The notes under the pieces are model-generated. The model was not told the DNA's origin, did not search any database, and was given only the letters and a program-made list of their open reading frames with translations. A stretch of DNA of 64,000 nucleotides from Tyto alba (taxonomy: Eukaryota > Chordata > Aves > Strigiformes > Tytonidae), in the NCBI RefSeq assembly GCF_018691265.1, contig NW_024881282.1:25942899-26006898 (forward strand). Direction: 5' to 3'. Of this stretch, positions 34,970 through 48,765 are shown piece by piece. Position numbers and translations under genes: made by a program. Each line of letters opens with the position of its first letter. Within the stretch, counting starts at the first letter, position 1.

Positions 34970-35260
34970 CTTGAAAGATGCTGGATTGACAGCCCTGAAG
35001 ACCAAAGTCCTTTATTTATGCATGAGCAGCAACAATTCTGCCTTTCCCACACTGCCCTCCCGATATGTTTCACCCATGACCTGAAGGATCCCCCTTAGGG
35101 GTGACAGCTTAGCAGCCTTCATACCCATTCACTCCTCCAGTCCTCTGCTGGGAGCACCAGCAAGAATGCCAGGGTGGTGGTGCCTTTTTGCTGTGAAAGT
35201 TTGATAACGGCATTTCAGGTCGCAGTGGACATCTCATTTTCCATAGATTGTTGAACAGCA
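34970..35260. repeat. Possible ancient interspersed repeat
   Basis: The stretch from gatgctggattgacagccctgaag through gaccaaagtcctttatttatgc to tgcctttttgctgtgaaagt resembles an old retroposon sequence I have seen in sauropsid DNA, though I cannot name it. It has no intact coding. Confidence 0.2.
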
Positions 35261-37030
35261 GTCTGAGGGTGATAACTTTCAGGGTCTTCAGGGTAATGGC
35301 AAAGTAGAGGTCTCAGGGTAATTAAAGGCAAGACCAGGGTCCAATTATTGTATATAGTCTAGTAAATTAGAGTCAAGTTCTCTAGCCCATTACCAATTTC
35401 CTGATTGAGCTAGTCCTCTAGGACTTTTTACAGCACTACTAATGTTCTTCAGACCCTCTTCTTTTACTCACTGGAAGGAAAGAATGCTTTCTGCAAGCAC
35501 AAGTCAGAAATAGCCCAATTTTCTTCTGGCTTACAAAATGCAAAGCATAACTAATTTGATAGTGGATTGTACCAGGTTTAATTTGACTCAGAGACCTTAT
35601 GGACTAATTGAGTATGTTTCTGATCTCATTTATGGTAAAGTAAATTTAAATTCCATTTGCGTTACGCTAGATACACATGTGGGCACAGGCTCGGTACTTG
35701 GTTCTCTGTGCATAACTTACATACTGGTTGTATGTAATTAGTCCTTTATGAGACCTAAGATACAAATGTTCATGCAGAATTACAATGGATCAAATGGGAC
35801 AGTGCTAACAGAAACTCTAACTTTTCCCCTGCAATAAATATATTTTGCATCAGTGATACATTTATATTGGAAATACGTGATCAGTGCATCTGAGCTGCGA
35901 TTCAGTTGCCCAGTCATGTGTATTTCGAGATAAATGTACCAGGATTTTGGTTTTATATTTCTAGTTATTCCAGAAAGTAACACATACAGATGTTTTAAAA
36001 AATGACATTAGAAAAAGAAGAGAAGTAATTGTTGTCTTATGCTGAATGGGCATATTTTCATTATTCAGTGGAGTATTGAAATATTCCAAGCTCTAAATAA
36101 GAATATGCAGGCCTACACATACATGTGTATGAAGAGCTCCACATGTGAATTTATTTTAGAATCCTTAATGGATGATTTATATGTTTGAATAGTAAGATAA
36201 TTCACTTATGTATACATTAAAATCATTAAATGAAAAACATGTTCCTGTATTTCAGAATATGAGACCTACATTGTATAGACACAACTACATGCAAAGCCCT
36301 CGTCATGTTGCTAAAGGTTATTCATGGGTGTTGGGGGAAAATACTAATTTCAGCCCGATTGTTTCATATTTGTTAAAATGATTGTGTTCTTAACCACCTG
36401 TATTTAAAACAAGACAAAGTTTAAAATTAAATTATTTTTAAACAATCCAGTTGATATTTGGAAAATATTTTTCATTCCCTTAAAATATCTTAAAACAACA
36501 GACAATCTGTTTATGAGAAAGTTATTAAGCTGGAAGAGAAGTAGACAAAAAATCAATCCCAAAATAATTATCTCAAGGGGCATAACCTCCTGAAAAACAC
36601 ATTTAATTTGAGAACACCACTTCATAAAGTCGTATATAACACTGAATTATTTGAAGAAAAGTGTAGAATCTTAATAATGAAATCACATGTCAGTATTATA
36701 GTGACCATCAGTTATTTCTCTCTCTCCTGTGCTCATTAATAAAAAACTGGGGGAAAAATCTAGAAAAAAAAAAAAAATCTTCCTCAGTTTCTGTACTCTG
36801 CATTGCAGGAAGGAAATAAATAAGAAAGAAGTAGATTTTAATTTTATATCAAAGAAACCCTTGAGGTGGAAAGTTAGGGAAAGCTGTATGGGTTTGTAGC
36901 ACACAAAATGTCGCTTGAATTTTGCTGCTCAGTAGTTTGATATACTCATTTGCTGATGTGAAATGACGAGGGCTTAGAAAGCAGGGTTTTGTTTTTTAGC
37001 TGTCTGTAGACCTAGTGGGGCCTTACAGAA
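35261..37030 (+). other. NBEA: NBEA intron without genes
   Basis: AT-rich, with short random open frames only and an A13 run near 36764. Nothing else seen. Confidence 0.5.
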
Positions 37031-37034
37031 CCCA

Positions 37035-37320
37035 GTCAGCAGGTCATTAACTCTGGAGAAAACAGCTTGCATTAATATGCTCTAATCCGGTATAATTAGT
37101 CAAATTACTGCACGCCGACCGGCTTGTCATGTGTTGTCAGATTTGGCATGCAGGCAGGATCGCCAGGGTCCCTCTGGAATGCCACCCTGGATCAGGAAGA
37201 AGGGCTCGTTTCTGGTACTGTGGATTTCCTGATGAGGAAAGCAAATGGAATCAGCAGCCATAGCCTTACAGAAAAGACAGACAGACAGAAAGAAAAAAAC
37301 AGCCAAAACCCGGATCTGTT
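37035..37320. promoter_or_regulatory. Candidate conserved element (ATTA-rich with CpGs)
   Basis: Several homeodomain-type cores lie in a short stretch (gtcattaac, cattaatatgc, ctaatcc, ataattagtc) followed by a CpG-retaining segment gcacgccgaccggc near 37110. It ends in a short acag repeat near 37275. It may be an enhancer of the locus; conservation was not tested. Confidence 0.3.
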
Positions 37321-37557
37321 ATTATTTTGTTGAGAAATTGAGAATTTGTGTTGTGGGAACTATTTACAGTTGATACTACTACCGTTAGAAATAGAAGCTG
37401 TTCAGTTGCTTGTCACAATTTCTGTGTATCTAACAAAACTGGAGATCCGCTGTACTATAGAAGATTAGCATTCATAAAAAGATTTAAAATAAATAATTAC
37501 AAGAGGATCAGCTACAAATTACCTACCACACTGTGACACAGATTATTAAACTACCAG

Positions 37558-37612
37558 CGTGTGTGGGTGCATGTGTGTGTGTATGTGTGTGCTCGTGGGT
37601 GTGCATGTGCCC
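37558..37612. repeat. GT-rich microsatellite
   Basis: Imperfect tg/gtgtgtgggtgcatg units. Confidence 0.8.
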
Positions 37613-37624
37613 CTTTTTCCAGTA

Positions 37625-38220
37625 AGGGAGGAGGTTATTAAACTATAAAAGGGCCATATTAGCATAAATTTACAAGAGCTCTTGTTCTGGCGGCATGATA
37701 AAAACCTGTGTTACCTTTGCATTAACACTGAATTGCTTGTTGTGCTTTTGGCAATGACAGATAAGTCAGTGTAATTCCCCATCGCAACGGAAATGATGCT
37801 CCAGATTCCAAACGCATCCTGAAGATGTCACTGACAATAATCTTCAAAGAACGGCCAGTGAAAGTGGGCTGTATGTTTGCAGGATGATATACTGCAAATG
37901 ACAGGAAGAATTATGTGAGTGAAGACGAATCTGTAACATATTATTAAGCAATTTCACGAGAATAACAGGGATAAAAGGATAATGGATGAGGGTGTCATTA
38001 TTACCTTCATGTAGAGGGAAAGCAAAAGCAAAGGTAGAGAGACAAGATTAATTGAGGAAGGGTGAAGCATTCATTGCTCATCAGCTCTTTTGTACTCTCT
38101 GCTCCTGAAATTCCAGACAAAAAAAAAAAAAAATTGCTCAGGGCTGCATTTTAATGCAGCTGGCAAGACAGAGCCGAAAACTGACAGGGCACTTTTTAGT
38201 CACCTCCCTGTTTCTATAAA
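37625..38220. promoter_or_regulatory. Candidate conserved non-coding element
   Basis: A block directly after the GT repeat, free of obvious repeats except A15 near 38120. It holds ggttattaaac, ccatattagc, a CpG-bearing segment catcgcaacgg near 37782 and a final gcattttaatgcagc near-palindrome near 38146-38160. No exon signature was recognised. Composition suggests constraint only weakly. Confidence 0.3.
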
Positions 38221-41170
38221 CACACGACGACTATTTCTGCTGGAGTCTTCCTGTGGTTAGACCAGTAAACTGGTGGGATGTTCTTTTTTTATCACGGCTA
38301 CTGTTTTTAATTGCACTTCCAAACTCGGCAGTTTTATCTGTTGATGGTATGGAACTGAACAGGTCATTCCCAACGCATTGTTTGCATTGCACAGTACAAA
38401 TGTAAGCAGACTGTACATAATAGACGTCAGCAGAAGGGCTTCTAAACACAAAGGCAAGCTGGAGTGTCCTGTAATGTTAGTGACAACATAAAATTATGTC
38501 AAGGTATCAAGATTTTAATATACAGGATGAAGAAACGGGAAGTCATTTGGCAATTGTGCAGACCAATCCTGCAGTGTTAACTCAAGTATAATTCCTGTCA
38601 AAGTCAAGTTTTGCTTACTCAGAGAGTTATCACTGGGTCAGTAATTTCAATTACCATCCTTAATTTCTGTAATCCACGTAGCAGCTGATTTTACTGCAGA
38701 ATATAGTTTTAAAAAATATTCCGTTTGCTTTTAAAAATCTTGGTATATAATACACTTTTTAAAAATTATTTAAATATTGAAAAGATATAGAATGTTTTCC
38801 CCTGGTAATGACATTTTCTCTGTGTACATTTTAGTTTCAAAAGGAACGCCAGGGACCTGGATAATTAAGAACATATCACTGTATTCAGAGAATGGATTCT
38901 GGGTTTTAAGCCTTCATAGATTTAAAAAAGTGTTTAGTTTCCTTGATTTTCTCTCCTGTGTTTATTTCAGATAAGGAGTGGTTTCAATGAAGTAAACAGA
39001 GTCATTTGAGTTTTTTTCTTAACTGATAAAAGTGATTCCAAAGTTTTGACACCAAAAGAAAGGGAAGGAAATTAATTTCTCAACTGCTTTCTGTAGGGAA
39101 AAATAAAGGAGGTTTTTTAGGCACTTTAGTACTATAAGGGAGACAGATGAAAACCTGCAGTTTGATAAGAAAAAAATAATAGTGAGGGATATGCCTTGAT
39201 TGATTGTTGTTTCTAGTAGTGAAAATTGGGTTTGATTTCATAAAGTTGTGTATTTCTTAAACCAAACTGCTCACATACAGTAAAGGGCATATACAGGATT
39301 TCAGAAAGAATAGCTAAGGTCAACAGCAGAGGCTTGCTCACTGGCAGAGCCTGAAACCGAGACACTGGGGGAGAAGGATTTTTTCTGCTACCTCATGCAT
39401 AATAGCAAGATAAACAGAGAGCAATGCTGGAGGACAGAAGAGAGTCAGGAGCTGGGTTCGGTTGGGAGGGGACTGTACTTTACTGCTGTAGGTTTATCGA
39501 TCACTGATAAATATGTGTGTGGAAAGAGTGGATAGCAACTTTGTTCCATGTTATGCTTTGACATTTTAGCACAAGAATACGGGAAGGTTGTTTCAGCAGT
39601 GAATGCTATGCTGCCCAGGAATCAAACGATGCTGGTGAGGAGCCTCACAGGACTAGAAGACTCTCTTGAGGTTCATTACGAAGCTTTGATTAGTAATCTA
39701 CAGGGTCTCATGCTTATATCTATCACAGTATCTATCACAATAACCTGCTTGAACAATGCAACTTAGAAATTGGGTCATCCTATAGGCAGAACACATTTCT
39801 GTGCTTGATAGTTAAGATCACGTTCCTTTTTGTGGATTTTACCTGCTCATAGTATATAGTACAGTTGTTTCAGAGTCTAAAATCACTGCCATTGCTGCAA
39901 TTATCAATAAATAATTATCAATACATAATGGGAGTGATCAGATAACCCTTGTGAATTTTGCCACTTATGTTCAAAGCAGTTGTTGCTAAAGCAAATGCAG
40001 ACTGTATAATTGACTGGAGAGATTCATGTCAGTCTTGTATCTTATATTTTAAATTTAAATAAAAATTTGTATTGGCATATCGTGGTGATTTGACCACAGT
40101 GCTAGTGGTTAGACTGCTTAACATCAGCAAAATCTCCCAGAACGCATGATAAATTTTTGGCTCTATGAGAGGATGGGAAGATTCTGGTCCTCACAACCAC
40201 CTCTCTTGTGCTGAAGGAGAGAAGTCAGTCAGTCCATCGGCTCTGCTCTTTCCCTAAGTTGGCGTATTCTGTTCCTCTATTCAGCGGTGTAAGGGCTTGC
40301 AGTAAAGCCCTGCAGAACTGACCGGGAATCATGGAGAAAGTGGGAATCTAATTGTGTTCCCTTGGACCCATCACTGCTGAGTGGAATGTTTGTTTGACTT
40401 TATTGAGCCTGTGTATTAGAAAGGGGAAGGAGATAGAGAGGAGAGCATTTTGCCTCCAGAGATTTTTTTATTGCTGTGACTAGTGATGCTCAAAAGAGCA
40501 CAATGGAATTATTCATAACTATCTTTAACCTAAGCCACCAGGAAATGTATTTAGTTTCACAGGTAAAATGCAAACAAAAACGAGTTTTGATTTTTTTCTC
40601 TACTGGTTGACCTACTGGTCTGCCAAAAATTCTGTATGCCTCAATTTTACAATGTCAACATGTAGCATACGCCTCAGGTGGCTTACAGATACTGGTGATT
40701 ATGTGCAACCAGGAAAGAATCCACATTGACAATGAGATTCTCAGATGAGTTTGCTTGACTCATCGTTATAAAAGACATCTCATTCTTCTATACCCAAACT
40801 GTTCATACATGGCCTGAACTAAGTAGGGTGGAACACATTGACTCTGCAAAACTGGCTCTACAGAAAGTTTTGGACAAGTATCTGAACTGATGTGTTCATA
40901 CTAAACTGAAGAGTAGTTCTTGCCCAGGAAACCAGGACATCCTGACAAGATGTAGCAATGCCTTCACTGTACAGCATCACCACCTTTCTGTGTGTGTTTA
41001 CAGAATGCACTGACACTGTGAAAGATCAGGATATTGTGGTTGTGTTTTGACTATCCAATGCCCCCTCTCTTTTATCACCCAATCATTTGAGCAGAGTGAT
41101 GTGTTCACGTTCTTTCTCTCTCTCCCTTTCGTTATGCTTAGGGCTGCTTCCCCCACTTTTTGATGACGTT
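38221..41170 (+). other. NBEA: NBEA intron without genes
   Basis: AT-rich. A 72-codon open frame at 39548-39766 follows a weak acceptor-like ttttag but matches nothing I know and lacks a donor in good context. No gene called. Confidence 0.5.
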
Positions 41171-41265
41171 TCTCCAATCAGAGTTCCTTTCAATCCAAAG
41201 CTACTGAAATCAGTGGAAAGACCTGGAATGATTGCAGTGGGTTTTGGACCAGGCCTTGGTCCTTC
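41171..41265. repeat. Decayed palindromic element (ctactgaaatcagtgg core)
   Basis: The core ctactgaaatcagtgg aaagacc ... gattgcagtgggttttggaccaggcc follows the pattern of the old palindromic repeats with a 'ttgacttcaatgg' core and a 'ggatcaggcc' end seen across amniotes, as I recall. It is diverged and non-coding, although an 83-codon frame runs across it. Confidence 0.4.
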
Positions 41266-44200
41266 TCAAATCAAGCAGCTCTGCAATTCTGCTCAAAACT
41301 TTTGCTGTTTAATGTCTGTGAAAATCCTTAGACTTTAGTGGGTTGCAGAGTCATAAAAGTACTACCATCCTCATCCGAACAGGCTCACTTATCATGGAGA
41401 AAAACTCACATAGTTAATGAATACAAGTTCCAGCTAAATTTAACTGTGTTCATATTTTGTTATTATTTATACTATCAGGAGTTTTACTTGAAATATTTGT
41501 TGAAATATGTGATGTTTCAGTTCAGTATTTTAATTTTCCACCTCCTTGCCCTCTAGTGGACAAACAAGCTCATTATTGTCAGAGCCTGACATCTTGGACA
41601 GCAATTACCCATAAGCAGATTTTCTTCTTTACATTAAGTGATGTTTTCATGTAAAATAGGTCCTGGGTTGTTTTACTCTTCAGCTGGGATCGATTTAATT
41701 TGTCTGTACCAAGGTAGGAAAATGTTACTTCCTGGTGTTATTTGGTGTAAGCTTATAAAAAAATTGGAATCTTTTTAGGAGTATTTTGCTCAGTGTCATA
41801 AATAAAGATCCCAGCAGGACCAGACTGAATCTTCACATATTCTAAGTTTTTAAGAATAAGTTTGAAAAGTCATATTCATTGATTCGTTCCACTATAAAAT
41901 GGCAAAAAGTATTTCAAGTGTTTGAGTTTTTATAGAACTAGTTGACATTTTCCATTGTAAAAATCTTATGTTTTTCATAAATATTAAAAGTACCCAAAGT
42001 TTTCCTGCTGGTAGAGAAAGCTGTTCCAATAGCAACCAACTGATTTTTAAAAAGCTCTTCCAAGAATAATGCTCTCACTAGATTTTTTAAAAATACAGCT
42101 TGACTACCTTATTCTACATGGTAAATATGCTAAAATACAATGATGTAGGAAACTCATGTCAGTATTGTACAGTTGCAGTGGAAGATTGAAATGGCCAAAG
42201 AGGGGATCACTATTTTCATTCACTGAGGTATTTCACAAATTATTATAGCCTTATTTTGTTTATATTTTGCAATCTTTTAAATTAATGATACCATGGACTC
42301 TTAATGATAAGTGGTTAATACCAGAAAGGAGAAATGTAATATCTCATCCTCCTCCTGAAGCAAATAGGTGTTTCTTCTCAGCAGCTCCTTATACATGGGT
42401 GAAACACTCTCCCATGGAAAAAACAAGTAAGGTCACTCAATAGGTTCCCGGTAGTGAGCACCTGTGTGTGAAAACAAATTTGGACTCTGAAGTACTTCCA
42501 GCTTCTACTTCAAACTTTCAAAGGTAACAGCTGTTTAGAGCACTCAACATTTTTGCAAACAAGTCCGAAATCAGAATTAATATTTATAATAGCTAATATA
42601 TCTTCTTTAGATGCTGCTTCTAGAGAGTTGATATAAAAATTTCTCTTACTGATTTTCTGTGGTGTTAAAGTTTTAAATTATTTATGGTAATTTATATAAA
42701 GTGGATTCTTCTCTCAGCAACACTGATATAGCTCATTCAATTAATTTGGTGGGATAACATCAAAATAAATGTAGGAAAAAAATTCCCTCCAGTTCAGGCT
42801 TCCTCTCCCTAATTCTGCTGTATCTTCATTTTGTCTAATAATTTTTGGCAGAAAAGGCAGGCAAGTGATTGTGGTAATTTTGCATTGCTCTTTGTTCTGG
42901 AAGCGTATCTTCAGCCTTGTCTCAGTTTTCTGTTCTGCTTTCAAAGGAGAAGCACATATTTTAGAGTACAAAATGGAAAAAATGCAAATACTCAAAAGAA
43001 ATAATGCTTTTAAATGGGATTGTGCAGTTTTAGCATGTACGAAAACGCTCAAGTGCTACTATATTCCAGGAGGATGTATAGGTTTAAATTACTTCTCTGT
43101 GCTTGACAGAGGTAGCTAAAAGTGAATATAACATTATCATAAGATATGGTGATTAACATTAAATTTGGATAGAAGAAAGTTGGATGCTTATCATGATGGG
43201 AAAAAGGTTAATATTTTAAAGTGAGGCTAAAGGTTGACAGGAGAAAAATTGAGTTAGTTTGCAAAAAAGAAATTTGTTTCTTTAAGTGAAAATTGGGGTC
43301 AAGAGGCCAGAGCTCTCTGCTTCAACATGAATGAAATAAATTAAATAATACCACCATAAAGCAGCAGTGTATAAGCTAATGATAAAATAGTATGTGGTGG
43401 TTTCAAGAAAGATACTGTCTATCAGAAAAAAAAACTGTTGAAATGCTGTTTCAAATCAGAGTTTGTGGGGTTTTAATTTATTTATTTAATTATTATTACC
43501 ATTGTTTTCAAATAGAACAGCTTTCTTTCAGTTGGAAGCTTTTAAATTTATGCAGTACCTTTAAATATTAACAAATAATTAAATGTCTATTTAATTCTGA
43601 GGTTCAGATAAAATTACAATTTTAATAATTATATTTTGCCTAGCAGAAATTCTTGGCATTTTAGATGGGTGCGCTACTCTGTACCACTTCATGACCCAAC
43701 TCATGTGTGATATTAGATGATGTTTCCCCATCTTAAATCAACAGGAGTTGACTGCATTTCTTTGGTCAATGTGTCATTATCCCTGTGTATGTGAATAAAG
43801 ATAAGACATTGCATCAATCTGTAACTAGTCATATGAAAGTACCAAATATAGGAGACAGGAAATCTATCAGTATCATTTCCCTTCATCATGTCAATCTATG
43901 CCTTTGACAGACAGAGCTGGGCAGCTAGTTTACTGTCATCATGAGCAGTATGGCAGACCTTTGTTTCTCTAATAATAAGCATCTTTTTCTCCATTCTCTT
44001 TATCAAATTAATAAAAATAAAATTCCTAAAAAAAAACATGAAAAAACCCCTGAACAGGTTTCTTATTTCCTGCTCTCTAAAGCATTTTTGCAATTTAGGT
44101 AGCCTATGTTTCAAAATACTAACAGGTTTTGTAGCAGCACCTGCTTCTACTGTCCCATTTTTCAGATTTCAAAGATGGTTAGGGAATTGTAGGTTGAAGT

Positions 44201-45300
44201 ATATTTACGTTCCTTGCAGATGTGCATTTGTATCTAGGCTGCTCACAGAAGATGTTTATATTTGTATGTATTCAGTAACCCGTTTCTGTTTCAGGTTGTC
44301 CTCTCAAGTCTATAGACAGGTTTTGAGTAATGGTCAGCTCTGCCACGTATCCTCCTGCATGAATTTTACAGGCTGGGTCCCTAATGGGCAGTTTTAGGCT
44401 TTGCTGGAAAGTGGAGGGTCACCACTTCTCACTGGCACTGGCATTGGGGACTGCATCTAGTCTCAAGTTATTTTTTCTTTTCCACAGTTCTAGTTGTAGT
44501 CTTTAAATTGTGAAAGAGATGATTCCTTCTCTGTGCCCAGGAAAGTAAGATGCTGCCTAATTGAATACCTAATATCTCCAAATAGTAAAAAAAAGAAAAT
44601 CTGATTAGTGTTCAGGTTAGGAAAAAAAAAAAAAATGCATCTTACTGTTTTGGACCATCTCATCCATACAGAAATATCAGGGTGGCCATGGCTTTAGTCA
44701 GAGTATACTTGGCAGCTGAATCTAGATATTACCCTTCCATCTGGGGTCATAGTTTGTTTTAAAAGAGTTATGTATGAATTTTCTCTAAATTGTAGCAGAG
44801 GGTCATGAATTAGTGTCTAAATGTGGTCTTGACAAGATTATTACAGTCTGTATTTCATGCCAGAAACAAAGATTAATAGAGATAGCAAGCTTTTAAACAG
44901 ACTTTCTGACATCTATAATGTCAGCAGAGAATGAATGAATGAATGGCAGGATACAATAACAAATCTTAATTTTTTATTATTTTATAGGGATTAGATGGAC
45001 CTACACTCATTCATAATTTCTTCCTAAAGTAATTACTAAGTACTGCATGAACCAGTCATTTGCCATCCCAGTTACCTTCTAAATAATGAAAATTGTTTAC
45101 TAAGATGTATGTATTAAGATACATACACTAGAAGATAAATATATTTTGATTTACATTTAGGAGTAGATAAGGTACACTAGTTAACACTTTGCACTTTCAG
45201 CTGAATGTGTATTTTTAAGTAATTTTGTTTGTGTCTAGACTTAATAATTTGTTTTAATGCTTGTTGGGGAACTACTTTTTTTTTTTTTTTTTTTTTTTAA
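41266..45300 (+). other. NBEA: NBEA intron without genes
   Basis: AT-rich. A 9-bp hairpin tgtatgtat-taag-atacataca lies at 45106-45127, and a T20 run at about 45279-45298. Open frames of at most 119 codons show no recognisable domain. Confidence 0.5.
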
Positions 45301-45334
45301 TAATAATTTTCAGCTTCTCTTTCTGTGGTTTTAC

Positions 45335-45420
45335 TGATTATTAGATTTCTGGAACAGAGATCTATGTTAGCAATTTTTGATTATTAAATTTCTGAAGTGG
45401 AGATCTGTGTTGGCAATTTC
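45335..45420. repeat. Two-copy 43-bp tandem duplication
   Basis: Copy 1 (45335-45377) and copy 2 (45378-45420) both read tgattatta(g/a)atttctg...gagatct(a/g)tgtt(a/g)gcaattt. The same unit length in both copies shows a single old duplication with later substitutions. Confidence 0.85.
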
Positions 45421-46109
45421 TGAATGAGAAAAACAGGATGCCTACCAGTATACTACTGCCTTTTCAGTATAGCTGCTTTGAAGATACATGTTCAATATTT
45501 TTCTTTTTGTTTATTCATAGTCTGTGTGTAAATAGGAAAGAACCATCTATGTTGAGGCTGTGGACTCTCATACTTTTAAAAATTGTTATTCCTAGGCATG
45601 AATATTCATTCCCATTTCAGGAGCACAAACGCCCCCACCATTAGTACTTTGGAATAGTACAAATACTAGAGTGATGGCTATGAAGAGATACAACATTCAG
45701 TGAACCCCGTTTCTTTGAAATAATAAAACCACATACCATTAGTCATATATTTTTGTAAGTTTAGATCCACCAATGGTTGCAGATACTTTTATATCTATAT
45801 ATATCTTGGAAAAGAGTGTGTATACATAACGATAAATGCATCAAAAGCATATCCAGGTACTGCAAATACTGTCTCGTTTTCACTTCTGTAACTGCTAGCA
45901 TTAATGTTTTTATTGGTCTTCCTTTTGTTAAAGGAAAGACAGAAACAGTTTCACTAATGGAAACCAGCATGCAGTGCTAGTAGCTTTTAAGAATGTTTGT
46001 TTTTTTGTTTTTTGTTTGGTTTTTTTTTCCCCAAAAATGGTATGTAATTGAAACAGAAAGCATTGTTTTGATCCTATTTTTTTTTTTTTTTTCTCTTTTT
46101 CTTTTTCTT

Positions 46110-46500
46110 TTCCTTGAGCCCATCCTGTCAGGCTGCAAGCGTGAAAGTTATTTTCTGGTGGTGTGATTAGATTGGGGCTGAACTCTCCAGCTGGCAGGCC
46201 TGTCTGTGACTGGCGATGGCCTGTCCCCAGTGCTTGTCATCTCCTGACATGCCTGACAGGATGGGGACAGCAGCCCCAGACAGGTTCATTAGATGGTGTT
46301 TTCTACAGCTGGGCTAAAAATAAAAAAATAAAAAAATAATAATAAAGTGAAAAAAAAAAGAAAAAAAAAAAAAAAAAGGCCACGCTTTGTCAAGGCCCAA
46401 GCTGTAGGGGCCCTTCTTGTTGGTTTAAACCAAGGCCTTGTTTTGACAAATTCTGATCTGTGCGGTTTTTAGATTTTCTGACACATTTTTGTTTTCTTCA
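46110..46500. promoter_or_regulatory. Dyad-rich candidate regulatory block between T and A tracts
   Basis: GC-richer than its surroundings and bounded by a T/C tract (about 46078-46110); an A-rich tract (46317-46378) interrupts it. A perfect 15-bp inverted repeat, cccatcctgtcaggc (46119-46133) and gcctgacaggatggg (46251-46265), frames the first half. The second half contains a perfect 14-bp palindrome ttggtttaaaccaa (46420-46433) inside an imperfect stem, tttgtcaaggcc (46386-46397) against ggccttgttttgacaaa (46434-46450). It is non-coding; the function is unknown and could be an enhancer or a structured RNA. Confidence 0.4.
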
Positions 46501-48640
46501 CCCCTTTGGCCTGCGCTCTTTGCACTCTGCCTTGTTGCTGCTTCAAAATCCTAACACTGCCTTCCCAGGAGAGCAGGGAGGATGCTTGTGGAGGGCTTGG
46601 AAGAAAAATAGAGCGCTACAGTGAAACAGCAATAAGTGTTCATTTCCATGGTGATCAGCCCAATGGCACAAAAAACAACCTTGGGACTCTCAATAAGCCA
46701 ATTACAAGAAAGGTTAAGAGTTTTATAGTGCCAGAAACATGCCATCTACATGAGAAAATAGTATCATTACTAGCAATCTATGCTGTTAAATACATTGCTG
46801 TCTGGTGCTGCCAGAAACGTAAGCTGTTTATGTTATTTTGGATTTTTTGGAAGCTGCCAGAGTTTTCAGGTGGTATTGTCAGCCTTTAGTGCAGTACATC
46901 AAAAATCTACATGGTTGCAGATTATAAAACAGTAAAAACCACTAATAAAATGACTTGAAAGCATTAGGCATATCAAATGTCACAATGTTAACTAAACATG
47001 CTCAGACTCTGAGTTTCTTACAGATTTGTATCAGATCTTCACTTCAGATTTTTATCATAAAGACAAAGGATTTGTACACTGTCTATAATTAAAGAATCTC
47101 CTATAAAATATTTTTGAAAAGAAAAAAAACACTTGATACCTTATTTTTTCTATTGCAATTCTAAAATACCTATTGACTTCTTTAATTTATGGACTGGTGA
47201 CTGTAGTTTGACTACAGCATTACCTGCTGTTTTTCTTAGGGAGTGTCACTTGATTCCAGACATTTTAGGTAGCTACAACATGCTGGTGTGTAAAACACTT
47301 CCCTAGCTACTGGGAAAAAATGTTTACTATTTTGCTTACTTTGCCCTTCTGCACAGGACTGTGGAGAGCATTACAGCCTTTTATGTTTTCTGCATTTATC
47401 TGCTTGCAGTGTAAGCACTGCGGCTGGAAACCAAGCCCTTCATTCACAGAAATCCTACCACTTACCTTTCCTTTGTATTGTTAGTTACTGCTGCTTTAGT
47501 TCATGGTCTCTATGACAACTGTTTAAATTGGGATGGGCAACTGTCATCTGGAGTATTACTGAAAGAAAAGTGTTAGTGAGCACACAGTTCCATAGATAGA
47601 GCATTTCAATATAATCCAATTTTAATTGAGCTCCAGAGACTTTGATGTGCTGCCGAAGGTTGGGAGAGAGCTATTCCAGGGAGAAATTAAAGCAGCCCAG
47701 CAAGGCTTCACTACTTCAGACTGTCACCATTTTAAATAAGCATTAGCATCAGACTTAACCTTCCCCTATGAAACATCTCACTTTTATTTTTCCCCCAGCT
47801 TTTTGCTGCTTCTTTTTTTTTTTTTTTTTTTTTTCAATATGTATAAAGGCAAAACCACTTTTATCTTTTTATATGCATTTCTATATTCCCTTGATTAAGT
47901 TTGAAAAGCATGTACTGGACCTGAGACGCATCTGAGGCTGTCTATTGGACCTTGCATTGCAGTTCATAGAAAGAAATAGAAGCAGAGTAAGGATTAGTTT
48001 GCAACACTCAAATGCCATGTGATGGATTTTCTCTCTAAGACTGCTCTAAAAGTAACTCGTCCTTGTACTAAAAAGTTGAGTGGGGACTTATTTAGCTTGG
48101 TGTCATCATTAATTCTCTTTTATATAAAGGAAGAAGAGCAAATATTTCATTGTAGACTCTCTTACTGGCAAAACTAGGTTCTTTCTATATCTGTATGTCC
48201 ACTGGCTGGTGGGTTTTTGTGTTGATTTTGTGCATAATAGCCAAAAATAGTCATATAACAATTACAATAACAGTTAGCAGGTAAATCTCTGGTTTTGCAC
48301 AGCGAGATCAGAAGGTGACTGTAAACTTCTGAACTGTTGAATTAAAATCTCTTACAATTACTTCATTTATTTAAACTATATGAGCCTTTTGTCCCATTTT
48401 CTTTTTCACTCACAAATGTGTATACGTTCAAAAAGCTTCTAAAATGAAAGAACTTGATAATAATAAAGCAAATCTTTATTATTTTCACTGTATATTTTCA
48501 CTGTGAGGATCACAATACGTTTTCAATATTTCAATATACATTGGACAGCATTGCTTGTTAGAGAGCTAAGACACATTTTAACATGATTCATTTTCCATTT
48601 TTTTTTTCTCTTTATATCCGACTTTCTTAGCTTCCAATGG
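46501..48640 (+). other. NBEA: NBEA intron, possible conserved stretch at 47.3-47.8 kb
   Basis: No gene is supported; a 127-codon frame at 46506-46889 is unrecognised. The stretch 47300-47760 lacks repeats, has balanced composition and ends before a T22 run (about 47813-47834), so it may be a conserved element. Confidence 0.4.
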
Positions 48641-48649
48641 AGGAAAAGC

Positions 48650-48765
48650 GAATTTGCAAGATGCTGAGCTCTCTTTCTGGATGCTCAGTACTCTCAGCTT
48701 CTACTCCAAACAGCAGCAGTTGGGATGCTCAGCTGCAGAGAAAGGATGCATCTTGCAAAATTGAG
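48650..48765. repeat. Decayed palindromic element (ggatgctcag motif)
   Basis: The left end ttgcaagatgctgagct and the right end ggatgcatcttgcaa are near reverse complements. ggatgctcag occurs near 48679 and gggatgctcag near 48722, flanking a centre agcttctactcc...cagttggg. This fits the old palindromic 'tgctcagcacctct' repeat class of amniotes, as I recall. A 108-codon frame (48637-48963) crosses it and is not taken as a gene. Confidence 0.4.

Noticed and set aside
39548..39766. 72-codon frame after an acceptor-like ttttag, as a cryptic NBEA exon
   Set aside because: The flanking exons already join in phase 0 without missing residues, and the peptide is not part of the NBEA PH domain.
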